Notes: generated by a model not told the origin, from the sequence alone. A stretch of 64,000 nt of DNA from Pseudoxanthomonas sp. PXM03 (GCF_014852005.1 NZ_JACVAU010000001.1:1014001-1078000); one strand, 5' to 3'; numbered from the stretch's first letter, positions 8,739 to 18,860 are shown. A program made the numbers and translations.

Positions 8739-11132
8739 ATGAAGTTCTCTGAAAACTGGTTGCGCAGCCACGTTCCCACCCAGGCCACCCGCGAGGAGCT
8801 GGCGGCCACGTTGACCGCCATCGGCCTGGAGGTCGAAGAGGTCACCGCCCTGGGTGAGGGACTGGCGAATGTGGTGGTCGCGCGCATCGTCGAATGCGCC
8901 AGGCATCCCGAAGCGGACCGCCTGCAGGTCTGCCAGGTGGACGCAGGGCAGGGCGCTCTGCTGCAGATCGTCTGCGGGGCGCCGAATGCGCGTCCCGGCC
9001 TGCTGGCGCCGCTGGCGACGGTGGGTGCCAACGTGGGCGGCATCGCGATCAAGGCCGCCAAGCTGCGCGGCGTCGAGTCCAACGGCATGCTGTGCTCGGC
9101 CAAGGAACTGGGCATCGATGCGGACGCCTCCGGCCTGCTGGAACTGCCTGCCGATGCGCCGATCGGTACGCCGATCGCCGATTATCTGGGCCTGCCGGAT
9201 GCCAGCATCGAGATCAAGCTGACGCCGAACCGCGCTGATTGTTTCAGCGTGCGTGGCATCGCCTATGACGTCGCCGCCTCGCTGGGCAGCGAGGTGAAGC
9301 CACTCGATGCCGCGCCGGTGCCGGCGCAAAGCCAGTCGGAACTCAGCGTCGAACTGGATGCCGGTGAACGCGTGCCGCGTTTCGTCGGCCGGGTGATCGA
9401 AGGTGTCAACGCCACGGCGCCGACGCCGGTGTGGATGGTGGAGCGCCTCCGTCGCAGTGGTGTACGACCGATCAGCTTCCTCGTCGATGTCACCCAGTAC
9501 GTCATGCTGGAACTCGGCCAGCCCATGCATGCCTTCGACAAGGACACGCTGGAAGGTGGCATTGTCGTGCGTCCCGCGCGGGCAGGCGAGACGCTCGCGC
9601 TGCTCGACGGGCGCACCGTGACGCTCGATGAGGAGTTCCTGGCCGTTTCCGACGGCCGGGGCGGTCGCGCAGCGCGCGCTGTCGCGCTGGGCGGCATCAT
9701 GGGCGGCCACGACACCCGCGTCACCGATGCCACCCGCAATGTGTTCCTCGAGGCCGCGCACTGGATTCCCTCGGCGATCATCGGTCGCAGCCGCAAGCTC
9801 GGCCTGCACACGGATGCCGGCCATCGCTTCGAGCGCGGCGTCGACCCCGAGTTGCCGCGCATTGCCGTGGAGTACGCCACCCGGCTGATCATGGACGTCG
9901 CCGGTGGCGTCCCGGGTCCGGTCACCCAGGCGGACCTGCCCGAACATCTGCCGAAGCCGGCGAGCATCCTGGTGCGCCGTGCGCGCGTCGCACGCGTGCT
10001 GGGCGTCGAGATTCCGGACCTGGAGATCGAACGCATCCTGCGCGCGCTGGGCTTGCAGGTCGTGGCCGTTGCCGACGGTTGGAGCGTGGTTGCGCCCAGC
10101 CGGCGCTTCGACATCGCCATCGAGGAGGATCTGATCGAGGAACTGGCGCGCATCCACGGCTACGACCGCGTGCCGACCACGCTGCCGGGTGGTGCGACCC
10201 GCATCGCGGCCCCGAGTGAGACCCGAGTCGAGGCCGGCACCGTGCGTCGGCATCTGGCGGCCCGCGACTATCTGGAAACAGTCAATTTCGCTTTCGTCGA
10301 TGCCCAATGGCTGGCGCAGTGGAGCGCTGCCGATGGTGCCGTGCCGCTGGCGAACCCGCTCAGCGCAGAGCTGGCGGTGATGCGTACGCGACTGCTGCCC
10401 GGGCTGGTGGCAGCGTTGCAGCGCAACGCCGCGCGCCAGGCCGGACGGGTCCGCCTGTTCGAGATCGGCAACGTGTTCCATGCGCCAACGCAGGCGGGCG
10501 ATGCGCCGGTCGAATCGCTGCGCCTTGCCGCCGCGATCACCGGCGAGGCGGCGGCCGAGCAGTGGGGCGCCCCTTCGCGCAAGGTCGATTTCCACGACCT
10601 CAAGGGCGACCTCGAGAGCGCGGCGGCACTGGCCGGCGCCACCCTCGAATTCCGCCCCTCGCGTGCCGCTCACGGCCACCCCGGCCGCTCGGCCGACATC
10701 TACCGCGATGGAGCCTGCATCGGCTGGATCGGGCAACTGCATCCGCGCCTGCAGCGCCAGTGGGACCTGGACGCCGACGTGGTCGCGTTCGAACTGGATC
10801 TGGTCCCGCTGACCACGCGCGCATTGCCGCGCGCCACGGAGCTGTCCCGGTACCCGTCCGTCCGCAGGGACCTCGCGTTCGTCGTCGCCGAGGAGGTGTC
10901 CTGGGCAGCGCTCGGCGATACGGTGAAAGCTGCCGCAGGGCCGCTGCTGCGCGATGTCCAGTTGTTCGACCGGTATGTCGGGCAGGGGGTCGAATCAGGT
11001 CAAAAGAGTCTCGCTATGGGCTTGATTTTGCAGGACAACTCACGCACTCTCACAGAAGACGACGTGGCGCAGGTAGTGGCGGCCGTCGTGGCCGCGATCA
11101 GCGCTTCGCACGGCGCGAAGATCCGCGGATGA
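8739..11132 (+). CDS. pheT: Phenylalanyl-tRNA synthetase beta subunit
   Basis: At 797 residues it matches E. coli PheT (795). It begins MKFSENWLRSHV and has the N-terminal tRNA-binding OB fold (about residues 39-150). It also has the B3/B4 editing region with the motif GGIMGG, the B5 domain, the catalytic-like core, and a C-terminal ferredoxin-fold anticodon-binding domain (about 700-797, from LSRYPSVRRDLAFVV). It pairs with PheS to charge tRNA-Phe and edits mischarged Tyr. The ATG at 8739 is preferred over an upstream one at 8697 that would translate the palindrome. Confidence 0.97.
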   Translation: MKFSENWLRSHVPTQATREELAATLTAIGLEVEEVTALGEGLANVVVARIVECARHPEADRLQVCQVDAGQGALLQIVCGAPNARPGLLAPLATVGANVGGIAIKAAKLRGVESNGMLCSAKELGIDADASGLLELPADAPIGTPIADYLGLPDASIEIKLTPNRADCFSVRGIAYDVAASLGSEVKPLDAAPVPAQSQSELSVELDAGERVPRFVGRVIEGVNATAPTPVWMVERLRRSGVRPISFLVDVTQYVMLELGQPMHAFDKDTLEGGIVVRPARAGETLALLDGRTVTLDEEFLAVSDGRGGRAARAVALGGIMGGHDTRVTDATRNVFLEAAHWIPSAIIGRSRKLGLHTDAGHRFERGVDPELPRIAVEYATRLIMDVAGGVPGPVTQADLPEHLPKPASILVRRARVARVLGVEIPDLEIERILRALGLQVVAVADGWSVVAPSRRFDIAIEEDLIEELARIHGYDRVPTTLPGGATRIAAPSETRVEAGTVRRHLAARDYLETVNFAFVDAQWLAQWSAADGAVPLANPLSAELAVMRTRLLPGLVAALQRNAARQAGRVRLFEIGNVFHAPTQAGDAPVESLRLAAAITGEAAAEQWGAPSRKVDFHDLKGDLESAAALAGATLEFRPSRAAHGHPGRSADIYRDGACIGWIGQLHPRLQRQWDLDADVVAFELDLVPLTTRALPRATELSRYPSVRRDLAFVVAEEVSWAALGDTVKAAAGPLLRDVQLFDRYVGQGVESGQKSLAMGLILQDNSRTLTEDDVAQVVAAVVAAISASHGAKIRG

Positions 11133-11188
11133 CCGATATGAAGGCAGTGGCAGGGCCGGTGACGGCCGCAATGGGGATGCAGTAGTCC

Positions 11189-11488
11189 ATGGCATTGACG
11201 AAGGCGGAGATGGCCGAGCGTCTGTTCGACGAGGTCGGCCTGAACAAGCGCGAGGCGAAGGAATTCGTCGACGCCTACTTCGACGTGCTGCGCGAGGCCC
11301 TGGAACAGGGCCGGCAGGTGAAGCTGTCCGGGTTCGGCAATTTCGACCTGCGCCGCAAGAACCAGCGCCCCGGCCGCAATCCCAAGACCGGTGAGGAAAT
11401 CCCGATCTCGGCACGGACGGTGGTGACCTTCCGGCCGGGCCAGAAACTCAAGGAGCGGGTGGAGACCTATGCTGGATCCGGGCAGTAA
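11189..11488 (+). CDS. ihfA: Integration host factor subunit alpha
   Basis: This 99-residue HU/IHF-family DNA-bending protein begins [20 protein letters not shown] and contains [26 protein letters not shown]-type arm residues, which intercalate and bend DNA. With IhfB it forms the heterodimer that shapes promoters and recombination sites. It lies downstream of pheT, the conserved gammaproteobacterial position, and overlaps the next gene by 20 bases, which suggests translational coupling. Confidence 0.97.
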   Translation: MALTKAEMAERLFDEVGLNKREAKEFVDAYFDVLREALEQGRQVKLSGFGNFDLRRKNQRPGRNPKTGEEIPISARTVVTFRPGQKLKERVETYAGSGQ

Positions 11489-11825
11489 CCGCGAGCTTCC
11501 GCCGATCCCGGCCAAGCGCTACTTCACCATCGGTGAGGTCAGCGAACTGTGCGACGTGAAGCCGCATGTACTGCGGTACTGGGAGACGGAATTCCCCAGC
11601 CTCGAACCCGCCAAACGCCGCGGCAATCGGCGCTACTACCAGCGGCATGACGTGCTGATGGTGCGGCAGATCCGCAGCCTGCTGTACGAACAGGGCTACA
11701 CGATCGGCGGTGCGCGCCTGCGCCTGGAGGGTGAGGGTGCCAAGCAGGAGGCTGCGTTGAGCCACCAGATCGTGCGCCAGGTGCGCATGGAGCTGGAGGA
11801 AATCCTCCAGTTGCTCCGCCGGTGA
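11469..11825 (+). CDS. MerR family transcriptional regulator
   Basis: The 118-residue protein has an N-terminal winged helix of the MerR type ([22 protein letters not shown], then [19 protein letters not shown]) and a short C-terminal coiled coil, with no cysteine-rich metal-binding loop and no effector domain. Its start lies inside ihfA (20-base overlap). MerR genes of this size beside ihfA are conserved in gammaproteobacteria, but their targets are not known to me. Confidence 0.93.
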   Translation: MLDPGSNRELPPIPAKRYFTIGEVSELCDVKPHVLRYWETEFPSLEPAKRRGNRRYYQRHDVLMVRQIRSLLYEQGYTIGGARLRLEGEGAKQEAALSHQIVRQVRMELEEILQLLRR

Positions 11826-11868
11826 TGCATGGCGGCGCTCCTGCTGGGAGACGCCGAGAAATTCCGGC

Positions 11869-11874
11869 TATAAT
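11869..11874 (+). promoter_or_regulatory. Consensus -10 element (TATAAT) before tRNA-Pro
   Basis: TATAAT lies 38 bases before the tRNA 5' end. No clear -35 hexamer is seen at 16-18 base spacing, so the promoter call rests on the -10 element alone. Confidence 0.5.
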
Positions 11875-11907
11875 GCGCGACCCGTCGCAAGGCGGGCCGA
11901 TCCGCGA

Positions 11908-11988
<81 letters not shown>

Positions 11989-12003
11989 ATCGCGGTTCGA
12001 CAT

Positions 12004-12032
12004 CAAGCCTGCGCTCACGCGTGGGCTTTTTT
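12004..12032 (+). terminator. Intrinsic terminator after tRNA-Pro
   Basis: AAGCCTGCGC pairs with GCGTGGGCTT (10 bp, two G-U pairs, loop TCAC) and a T-run follows directly. Confidence 0.8.
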
Positions 12033-12090
12033 GTGCCCGCCGCGCGCCGCTGGCGATGGCTGGTCCCGTCCATCGTGTACAGGAAGGCCC

Positions 12091-12561
12091 ATGCACCCAC
12101 GCGCCGAAGAGCTGATCCGCACGTTGCAGCTGGTACCGCATCCCGAGGGCGGGCACTTCCGTCGCGTCTACGAATCGACCAAGCGGACGGAGGTGAACGG
12201 GATCGAGCGGCCCACCCTCACCGCCATCAAGTTCCTGCTGTCCGAAGGCATCGTGACGCGCTGGCATCGTGTTGACGCGACCGAGGTCTGGGACTGGCAC
12301 GAAGGAAGTGCGATGGAACTGTCGATGTTCGATCCGGAGCAGCGCACGTTGACCCGAGTACAACTGGATACGTCGGCCCGAGGGGGGCAGTCCAGCCAGG
12401 TGGTCCCTGCGGGCGTGTGGCAGAGCGCGCGCTCGCTTGGCCATTTCACCCTGGTGGACTGCTCCGTGTCGCCGGGTTTCAGTTGGAAAGGTTTCGAACT
12501 GATGCAGAGCGGCAGCGACGTCGAACGCACGCTGCGCGAGGCCGGCGGCAAAGTCGCCTGA
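12091..12561 (+). CDS. Cupin (DUF985) family protein
   Basis: The 156-residue protein matches the DUF985 cupin-like family by its start (HPRAEELIRTLQLVPHPEGG HFRRVYES), the central WHRVDATEVWDWHEGSAMEL and the C-terminal VSPGFSWKGFELM. The double-stranded beta-helix fold is expected from the family, and no enzymatic role is established. The start at 12091 is supported by AGGAAGG shortly upstream. It stands alone between tRNA-Pro and the GumN-like gene. Confidence 0.88.
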   Translation: MHPRAEELIRTLQLVPHPEGGHFRRVYESTKRTEVNGIERPTLTAIKFLLSEGIVTRWHRVDATEVWDWHEGSAMELSMFDPEQRTLTRVQLDTSARGGQSSQVVPAGVWQSARSLGHFTLVDCSVSPGFSWKGFELMQSGSDVERTLREAGGKVA

Positions 12562-12650
12562 ACGAATCCCCCCGCGGCAACGTGCCGTCGCGCACGATGC
12601 GTGGTTGCCGACGGCACACTCTGGAGGATTCTTCCGATGGAGTCTCAGGG

Positions 12651-13673
12651 ATGCGTCTGTCGCTTTACGGGATGCTGTGCGTATCGTTGTTGATCGTGCC
12701 GGGCGCAGGTGCGCAGGAGGCCGGGGAAGCGCCGGCCGCAGCGGAGACTGGCGTGATCGAGATGGATGCCGTCGTCGTGGCGGGCGTGCAGCCGGGGCCG
12801 GGCCTGTGGAAGGTGCGGCGTGGCGACCATCTGCTGTACGTGCTGGGCACCCAGTCGCCGCTACCGAAGCACATCACCTGGCGTTCGGACGAGGTCGACC
12901 AGGTCCTGCAGATCGCGGATGAAGTCCTGGCTTCGCCCGGCATCACCGTTGATGCCGACGTCGGCTTCTTCCGGGGACTGACGCTGCTGCCTTCGGCCAT
13001 GAAAGCCTCCAGGAATCCGGACGGGCAGAAACTCCAGGAAGTCCTGCCTGCGGATCTCTATGCTCGCTGGAGTGCGCTCAAGCAGCGGTACATGGGGCGC
13101 GACGGCGGTGTAGAGAAGAAGCGCCCGTTGATCGCCGCTTACCAGCTCTACACCGAAGCACTATCCGATTCCGGCTTGCGCGAAGGTGGAGTCATCGATC
13201 CGGTCATCGACGCAGCGCTGAAACAGCGCAAGATGAAGCGCACTCCCACGTTGCTGAAGCTCAAGCTGGAGGATCCACGCGCCGCGCTGGCGGATTTCCG
13301 GAAGGAAACGCTCAAGCCCGAAGACCTGGTCTGCTTCAGCAGGACGCTGGATGTCATCGAGCGCGATCTGCCCCATGTGGCGGCGCGTGCCAATGCGTGG
13401 GCGGTGGGCGACTGGCCCGCGCTGCGCTCGAGTTCCAGACAGGATTGGCAGCAGGCGTGCGCCACGGCCTGGTTCAATACCGAAACGGCGCGCAAGCGCG
13501 GCATCTCCGACGTCGAGGCCCGCATGCAGGCGCGCTGGATGGACGTCGCCGAGGGGGCCCTGGAAAAGAACCGCATCACGTTCGCCACCTTGCCCGTCTG
13601 GCAACTGGTCAAACCGGGCGGCTATCTGGCCGCCCTGCAGGCCAGGGGTTACGAGGTGGAAGCACCCGAATGA
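12651..13673 (+). CDS. TraB/GumN family secreted protein
   Basis: This 340-residue protein has a Sec signal (MRLSLYGMLCVSLLIVPGAG, cleavage near AQE) and a TraB/PrgY/GumN-like domain: GLWKVRRGDHLLYVLGTQSP, ITWRSDEVDQVL, and a C-terminal RNxxW-type region ending LPVWQLVKPGGYLAALQARG. The family is thought to be peptidase-like but its substrates are unclear; GumN lies at the edge of xanthan clusters in Xanthomonas. GGAG lies 8 bases before the chosen ATG. A 9-bp inverted repeat (12582-12590/12609-12617) lies upstream. Confidence 0.85.
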   Translation: MRLSLYGMLCVSLLIVPGAGAQEAGEAPAAAETGVIEMDAVVVAGVQPGPGLWKVRRGDHLLYVLGTQSPLPKHITWRSDEVDQVLQIADEVLASPGITVDADVGFFRGLTLLPSAMKASRNPDGQKLQEVLPADLYARWSALKQRYMGRDGGVEKKRPLIAAYQLYTEALSDSGLREGGVIDPVIDAALKQRKMKRTPTLLKLKLEDPRAALADFRKETLKPEDLVCFSRTLDVIERDLPHVAARANAWAVGDWPALRSSSRQDWQQACATAWFNTETARKRGISDVEARMQARWMDVAEGALEKNRITFATLPVWQLVKPGGYLAALQARGYEVEAPE

Positions 13674-13691
13674 TCGGGCGCCATGGAGCGA

Positions 13692-15599
13692 TCAGCCTGC
13701 CGCAGTGAGTGCGGGCTGGCCTGCGCCAAGTTGCGGCCAGCGCTTCAGCACGCTGGCACGAATGCCGGCGGCATCAATGCCGGCTTCGGCCAGCAGGTCC
13801 TCGCGGCTGGCGTGGTGCTGGAATTCGTCCGGCAGGCCGAGATGCAGTACGGGCAACGTCACGCCTTCGGCGCTCAGGAGCTCGGCCACGCCGGAACCCG
13901 CGCCACCCATCACGACGTTGTCCTCGATGGTGACGAAACCCTCGTGGCTCTTCGCGAGGTCCATCAGCAGCGCACGATCCAGCGGCTTCACGAAGCGCAT
14001 GTTCACCACGGTCAGGCCCAGGGCGCGGCCAACGTCTTCCGCCGCCGTCACGGTGGAGCCGAACGCGAGCAACGCGACCCGACTGCCACGTGCGCGCAGG
14101 TCGGCCTTGCCGATCGGCAGCGTGTCCAGCGTCGCCTGCGGCGCCACGCCGGGGCCGGTGCCGCGCGGGTAGCGCACGGCCGCCGGTCCGTTGAAGTGGT
14201 AGCCGGTGCTCAGCATCTGCCGGCACTCGTTCTCGTCCGCCGGCGCCATCACCACCATGTGCGGCACGCAGCGCAGGTAGCTCAGGTCCAGGTTGCCGCC
14301 ATGCGTGGCGCCGTCCGGCCCGACCACGCCGCCGCGGTCGATGGCGAACAGGACATCGAGCTTCTGGATGGCCACATCGTGCACGAGCTGGTCATAGCCG
14401 CGCTGCAGAAAGGTGGAATAGATCGCGACCACCGGCTTGCTGCCTTCGCAGGCCATGCCGGCCGCCAGCGTCACCGCATGCTGCTCGGCGATGGCGACGT
14501 CGAAGTAGCGCTCGGGATACTCCTTGCTGAAGCGCACCAGGCCCGAGCCTTCTCGCATCGCCGGAGTGATCCCCAGGAGTTTCGGCTCCGCGGCGGCCAT
14601 GTCGCACAGCCAGTCGCTGAAGATGTCGGTGTAGGTGGGCTTCTTCGCGCCGCCCTTGCTGACCAGGCCTTTCTCCGGATCGAATGGCCCCACCGCGTGA
14701 TAGCCGATCTGGTCGCCTTCGGCCAGTTCGTAGCCTTTGCCCTTGGTGGTCAGGATGTGGAGCAACTGCGGACCCTTGAGGGTCTTCAGCGTCTTCAGCG
14801 CGCCGACCAGTGCCTCCACATCGTGGCCGTCGATCGGGCCGGTGTAGTGGAAGCCCATCTGCTCGAACAGAGTGGACGGCACGAACATGCCCTTCCAGTG
14901 CTCTTCCCAGCGACGCATGAAGCGGGCGGGGGGCTTCTTCTTGTCGCCGAGCAGCTTCTTGCCGCCCTCGCGCAACGCATTGAGGGTACGGCTGCTGCTC
15001 AGGCGGCCCAGCATCTTGGTCAATCCGCCGACGTTTTCGGAGATCGACATCTGGTTGTCGTTGAGGATCACCAGCAGGTTCGGCTCCGGCTCCATGCCGC
15101 CGGCGTGGTTGAGCGCCTCGAACGCCATGCCGGCGGTCATCGCGCCATCGCCGATCACCGCCACCACCTTGCGGTCGTCGCCCTGTTGCGCGAGTGCGAT
15201 GGCCATGCCGAGCGCGGCGGAAATGGACGTGGAAGAATGACCCACGCCGAAGGTGTCGTACTCGCTTTCCTCACGCTTCGGGAATGGCGCCACGCCATCC
15301 TTCTGCTTGACCGTGTGGATCGTGTCGCGGCGGCCGGTCAGGATCTTGTGCGGGTAGGTCTGGTGGCCCACGTCCCACACCAGCCGGTCGCGCGGTGTCT
15401 CGAACAGGTAATGCAGCGCGACCGTCAGTTCGATGACCCCCAGTCCCGCACCGAAATGCCCGCCGCTCCGGCCCACCGACTCGATCAGGTAACCACGCAG
15501 TTCCTCCGCGATCGCGGGCAGTTCGGATTCATCGAACTGGCGCAGATCGGCCGGGATCTGGATGCGGGAAAGGCGGGGGTAGCGGTCGGGGTCGATCAT
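13692..15599 (-). CDS. dxs: 1-deoxy-D-xylulose-5-phosphate synthase
   Basis: Dxs condenses pyruvate and glyceraldehyde 3-phosphate using thiamine diphosphate, the first step of the MEP isoprenoid pathway. The 635-residue protein has the transketolase signature ([20 protein letters not shown]), the TPP/metal motif [18 protein letters not shown] with NDNQMSIS, the pyrimidine-domain [12 protein letters not shown], and [15 protein letters not shown]. Length and order are canonical. It is convergent with the GumN-like gene, 18 bases apart, and no terminator fits between them. Confidence 0.98.
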   Translation of the reverse strand: MIDPDRYPRLSRIQIPADLRQFDESELPAIAEELRGYLIESVGRSGGHFGAGLGVIELTVALHYLFETPRDRLVWDVGHQTYPHKILTGRRDTIHTVKQKDGVAPFPKREESEYDTFGVGHSSTSISAALGMAIALAQQGDDRKVVAVIGDGAMTAGMAFEALNHAGGMEPEPNLLVILNDNQMSISENVGGLTKMLGRLSSSRTLNALREGGKKLLGDKKKPPARFMRRWEEHWKGMFVPSTLFEQMGFHYTGPIDGHDVEALVGALKTLKTLKGPQLLHILTTKGKGYELAEGDQIGYHAVGPFDPEKGLVSKGGAKKPTYTDIFSDWLCDMAAAEPKLLGITPAMREGSGLVRFSKEYPERYFDVAIAEQHAVTLAAGMACEGSKPVVAIYSTFLQRGYDQLVHDVAIQKLDVLFAIDRGGVVGPDGATHGGNLDLSYLRCVPHMVVMAPADENECRQMLSTGYHFNGPAAVRYPRGTGPGVAPQATLDTLPIGKADLRARGSRVALLAFGSTVTAAEDVGRALGLTVVNMRFVKPLDRALLMDLAKSHEGFVTIEDNVVMGGAGSGVAELLSAEGVTLPVLHLGLPDEFQHHASREDLLAEAGIDAAGIRASVLKRWPQLGAGQPALTAAG

Positions 15600-15726
15600 C
15601 GGGCGCGAGCTTCGTCTGAGCCGTTATTGTCCCCCCCCGATGTGAAGTGGGGCAAGCAAGCGCGTGAAGCAGGCGTGTGGTCGGCCGGGACGGTTCAGCA
15701 ATCGCCGTGAAGGCGAGGCGCCACGT

Positions 15727-16380
15727 TCAGGCGGAGAGCTTGGACTTCCTGGGCAGTTGCGCCTTCAGGAAGGCCATCTGGTCCGCCAGGATGTTGCGGT
15801 TGGACAGGATCAGGTGCTCGATCCAGCTGGGCCGGTACGGCACGGCGAGCAGGGGCATGTGCGCCTGCTGCGGCGTGCGGTTGCTCTTGCGCGAATTGCA
15901 GTGGAAGCAGGCCGTCACCACGTTTTCCCAGATATCCCGGCCGCCCTTGGACAGCGGCAGCACGTGGTCGCGGGTCAGGTGCGGACGCGAGTACTCATGC
16001 CCGCAATACAGGCACAGGTGTGCGTCGCGGGCGAACAGCGCGGTATTGGTCAGCGTGGGCGTGGGCGAGAGCGCATGTGCACGGGCATGTCCGCGGGACG
16101 CGACGATGGGGTGCAGTTCGATCAGGCTCTGCTCGCCGGTAAGCCGGGAGAGCCCTCCGCGCACGTGCAGGCAGGGGTCACCGAGCGTCCATGCCACGGC
16201 CCCGCGGGCGTACAGGCAGGTGGCGTCCTGCCAGTTGATCCAGTCGAGCACGCGGCCGTGCGCGTCGAGCGACAGCAGTCGCAAGGCGGCGGGGTGTGGA
16301 CGGGGGGACGACGGAGACGGGACCGGTGAATGATGGGGACCGGTCCGGACCAGGTGAAGCTGAGCTCTGTCTGCTTCCAT
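15727..16380 (-). CDS. HNH endonuclease family protein
   Basis: The C-terminal half contains an intact HNH zinc-finger nuclease motif: CLYCG, then LTRDHVLPLSKGGRDIWENV, then ACFHCNSRK. The N-terminal part (LRLLSLDAHGRVLDWINWQD ATCLYARGAVAWTLGD) is a conserved extension seen in stand-alone HNH proteins across bacteria. The start is uncertain: ATG at 16380 lacks a ribosome site, and a TTG at 16401 is possible. There is no methylase, phage gene or toxin partner beside it, so a restriction role is not supported by context. Its role is unknown. Confidence 0.85.
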   Translation of the reverse strand: MEADRAQLHLVRTGPHHSPVPSPSSPRPHPAALRLLSLDAHGRVLDWINWQDATCLYARGAVAWTLGDPCLHVRGGLSRLTGEQSLIELHPIVASRGHARAHALSPTPTLTNTALFARDAHLCLYCGHEYSRPHLTRDHVLPLSKGGRDIWENVVTACFHCNSRKSNRTPQQAHMPLLAVPYRPSWIEHLILSNRNILADQMAFLKAQLPRKSKLSA

Positions 16381-16439
16381 GGAGGAGCAGGTTATACCCA
16401 AATGTTGACGAAATGTGTATATCGCGCGGGCATTTCGTC

Positions 16440-16466
16440 GGAGGAGCGCGCCGACCGCGCTCCTCC
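16440..16466. terminator. Strong hairpin downstream of the acyl-CoA dehydrogenase
   Basis: GGAGGAGCGCG and CGCGCTCCTCC form a perfect 11-bp stem with loop CCGAC. It lies 10 bases past the minus-strand dehydrogenase stop. No T-run follows, so it may stabilise the 3' end or be a repeat rather than a true terminator. Confidence 0.5.
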
Positions 16467-16476
16467 ACTGCCCGGA

Positions 16477-18270
16477 TCAGTCGCCGAAGCGCTCGGCATC
16501 CATTGCCATCAGCGTGTCTGCCCCGGATTCGATGGCGGCCGCGTGCGCCAGCGTGCGCGGCAGGATGCGACCGAAGTAGAAGCGCGCGGTTTCGCGCTTC
16601 GCCTGCCTGAAGGCATCGCCATGCGCGGATGCGTCGGCTGCGGCCACGCTGCGGGCCCACCAGTAGGCCAGCACCACGTAGCCGGAGTAGAACAGGTAGT
16701 CCGTGCTGGCCGCGCCGATCTCTTCCGGGTTCGCTGCAGCACGTTCGAGCACCTTCTTCGTCAGTGCCGCCCACTCGGCCGCCTTCTGCTGCAGCGGGTC
16801 GATGAACTCGCGCAGCGCAGCGTCGTCCTTGTGGGTCTGTGCGAAGGCGTGCACATCGGCCAGGAACAGCTTCAGGCCCGCAGCTTGTGTCGACGCCGTC
16901 TTGCGGCCCATCAGGTCCAGCGCCTGGATGCCGGTCGTGCCTTCGTACAGCGTGGTGATGCGCGCATCGCGCGCCAGCTGTTCCATGCCGTGCTCGTGGA
17001 TATAGCCGTGGCCGCCGAAGCACTGCAGCGCATGGTAGGTGTTCTCGATGCCCCATTCGGTCTGGCAGGCCTTCGAGATCGGCGTCAGGAAGCTGACCAG
17101 TGTGTCGGCGCGCTCGCGTTCCGCCGGGTCCTCTGCGTGGTTCGCGACATCGATCAGCGTGCCGGCATGCAATGCGAGCAGGCGGCTGCCTTCCACCAAC
17201 GACTTGACCGTCAGCAGCATGCGGCGCACGTCCGGATGGACGATGATCGGATCGGCGGGCTTGTCAGGGGCCTTCGGGCCGCTCAGCGAGCGCGTCTGCA
17301 GGCGTTCACGCGCGTAGCGCAACGCATGCTGGTATGCGCGCTCGCTCAAGCCGATGCCCTGCAGGCCCACGCCGAGGCGCGCGGTATTCATCATGGTGAA
17401 CATCGCCTGCAGGCCCTTGTGCGGCTGGCCCACCAGATAGCCCTGCGCGCCATCGAAGTTCATCACGCAGGTCACCGATGCCTTGATGCCCATCTTGTGT
17501 TCGATGGACCCGCATGCGACAGCATTGCGATCGCCGATGCTGCCATCGCGTGTGACCTTGAACTTCGGGGTGACGAACAATGAAATGCCCTTCGCACCCG
17601 CCGGCGCATCCGGCAGCTTGGCCAGCACCAGGTGCACGATGTTGTCGGTCAGGTCGTGTTCGCCGGCGGTGATGAAGATCTTGGTGCCGGTGATCGCGTA
17701 GCTGCCGTCCGCGTTGGGTTCGGCCTTGGTCTTCAGCAGGCCCAGGTCAGTGCCGCAATGGGGTTCGGTGAGGCACATGGTGCCGGTCCAGCGACCTTCG
17801 ACCAGGGGCTTGAGGAAGACGTCCTGCTGCCAGGGTTCGCCATGCTGCTTCAGTGCCTCCACGGCGCCGTGAGACAGCAACGGGAAATTGCCCCACGCAA
17901 GGTTACTGGCATTCACCAGCTCGTTGAGCGGCACACCCATCGTATGCGGCAGGCCCTGTCCGCCGAAGTCGGGCGAGGCGGTCAGGCCGGTCCAGCCGCC
18001 CTCGACGAACTGCGCGTAGGCCGCCTTGAAGCCCGGTGGCGTGGTGACGTCGCCGGTGGCCTTGTCGAACGTACTGCCGACTTCGTCGCCGACGCTGTTG
18101 AGCGGTGCCAGCACGGTCTCGGTGAAGCGAGCGGCTTCATCCAGCACGGCATCGAGGATGTCGCGCGTCGCCTCGGTGTAGCCCAGGCGCTGGAACAGGG
18201 ATTCCACGCCGAGCACGTCGTACAGGGCGAAGCGGAGATCGGTCAGGGGAGCTTTGTAGGACGCAGGCAT
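16477..18270 (-). CDS. Acyl-CoA dehydrogenase (DmdC/FadE-type, with C-terminal extension)
   Basis: At 597 residues it belongs to the long acyl-CoA dehydrogenases: an N-terminal alpha domain, the middle-domain motif MCLTEPHCGTDLG, the flavin region around ITGTKIFITAGEHDL, and the C-terminal YEGTTGIQALDLMGRK bearing the candidate catalytic Glu. A further C-terminal extension of about 130 residues is typical of the 3-methylmercaptopropionyl-CoA dehydrogenase-like clade. It would oxidise acyl-CoA to trans-enoyl-CoA with FAD in the cytoplasm; chain-length preference cannot be read. It lies 40 bases downstream of the lipoprotein gene and may be cotranscribed with it. Confidence 0.92.
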   Translation of the reverse strand: MPASYKAPLTDLRFALYDVLGVESLFQRLGYTEATRDILDAVLDEAARFTETVLAPLNSVGDEVGSTFDKATGDVTTPPGFKAAYAQFVEGGWTGLTASPDFGGQGLPHTMGVPLNELVNASNLAWGNFPLLSHGAVEALKQHGEPWQQDVFLKPLVEGRWTGTMCLTEPHCGTDLGLLKTKAEPNADGSYAITGTKIFITAGEHDLTDNIVHLVLAKLPDAPAGAKGISLFVTPKFKVTRDGSIGDRNAVACGSIEHKMGIKASVTCVMNFDGAQGYLVGQPHKGLQAMFTMMNTARLGVGLQGIGLSERAYQHALRYARERLQTRSLSGPKAPDKPADPIIVHPDVRRMLLTVKSLVEGSRLLALHAGTLIDVANHAEDPAERERADTLVSFLTPISKACQTEWGIENTYHALQCFGGHGYIHEHGMEQLARDARITTLYEGTTGIQALDLMGRKTASTQAAGLKLFLADVHAFAQTHKDDAALREFIDPLQQKAAEWAALTKKVLERAAANPEEIGAASTDYLFYSGYVVLAYWWARSVAAADASAHGDAFRQAKRETARFYFGRILPRTLAHAAAIESGADTLMAMDAERFGD

Positions 18271-18310
18271 GCAGGTTCTCGAAAAGGCATGTAGGGAGAG
18301 GCGGCGTGGC

Positions 18311-18787
18311 TCAGCGCAGCACGCCGTCCAGGCCGGGGACCGGGTTCAGTGTGCTGCGGGCATCGATGTCAAACGTGCGGGGTTTCGCCTCTTCCGGCGT
18401 CGCACTGGCACTGCCTTTCAATGCGTAGGGCAGGGCGCGGCGACCAGCGAGGGCATCGGCCACCACGATGCGGCCGGCGCTGCTGGGTGCGAATGCCACC
18501 GTGACCACGTCGGCCGATTCGGGTCCCACGGAAAGGCCCGGCGTGGCGCGCAGCTTGCCCGCGCTCTGGTCGCCGACCTGCACGTCCACCTCGACGGTGT
18601 CGAAACGCATCGGAATGCTGCTGTAGTTCTGCAGGCGCAGGTCCACGGACCACTGGCCGTCGGCCTTCACCGTGAGCTGCTGCACGCTGACGGCGGGATC
18701 GGAAACGCGTCGGACCATGCCATCGCCGCAACCTGCCAGCAGCGCGGTTGCCGCCAGAAGGGCCAACAGGGAAATACGCCTCGTCAT
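18311..18787 (-). CDS. Lipoprotein, LEA type 2-like
   Basis: This 158-residue protein begins MTRRISLLALLAATALLAGC, a signal peptide with lipobox LAGC. The mature part (VQQLTVKADGQWSVDLRLQN YSSIPMRFDTVEVDVQVGDQ) has the beta-sandwich pattern of late-embryogenesis-abundant type 2 domains found in bacterial lipoproteins. GGAG lies about 8 bases before the ATG. The function is unknown; family placement is moderate. Confidence 0.8.
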   Translation of the reverse strand: MTRRISLLALLAATALLAGCGDGMVRRVSDPAVSVQQLTVKADGQWSVDLRLQNYSSIPMRFDTVEVDVQVGDQSAGKLRATPGLSVGPESADVVTVAFAPSSAGRIVVADALAGRRALPYALKGSASATPEEAKPRTFDIDARSTLNPVPGLDGVLR

Positions 18788-18860
18788 GCCGCTGCTCCAT
18801 GGGAGAAGACGGCAGGATACTACGGCGTATGGCGCCCCGGATGACACGATGCCATCGACC

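Noticed and set aside
13683..15710. A plus-strand open frame of 675 codons opposite dxs
   Set aside because: dxs on the minus strand has all its catalytic motifs; the plus-strand reading is compositional shadow.
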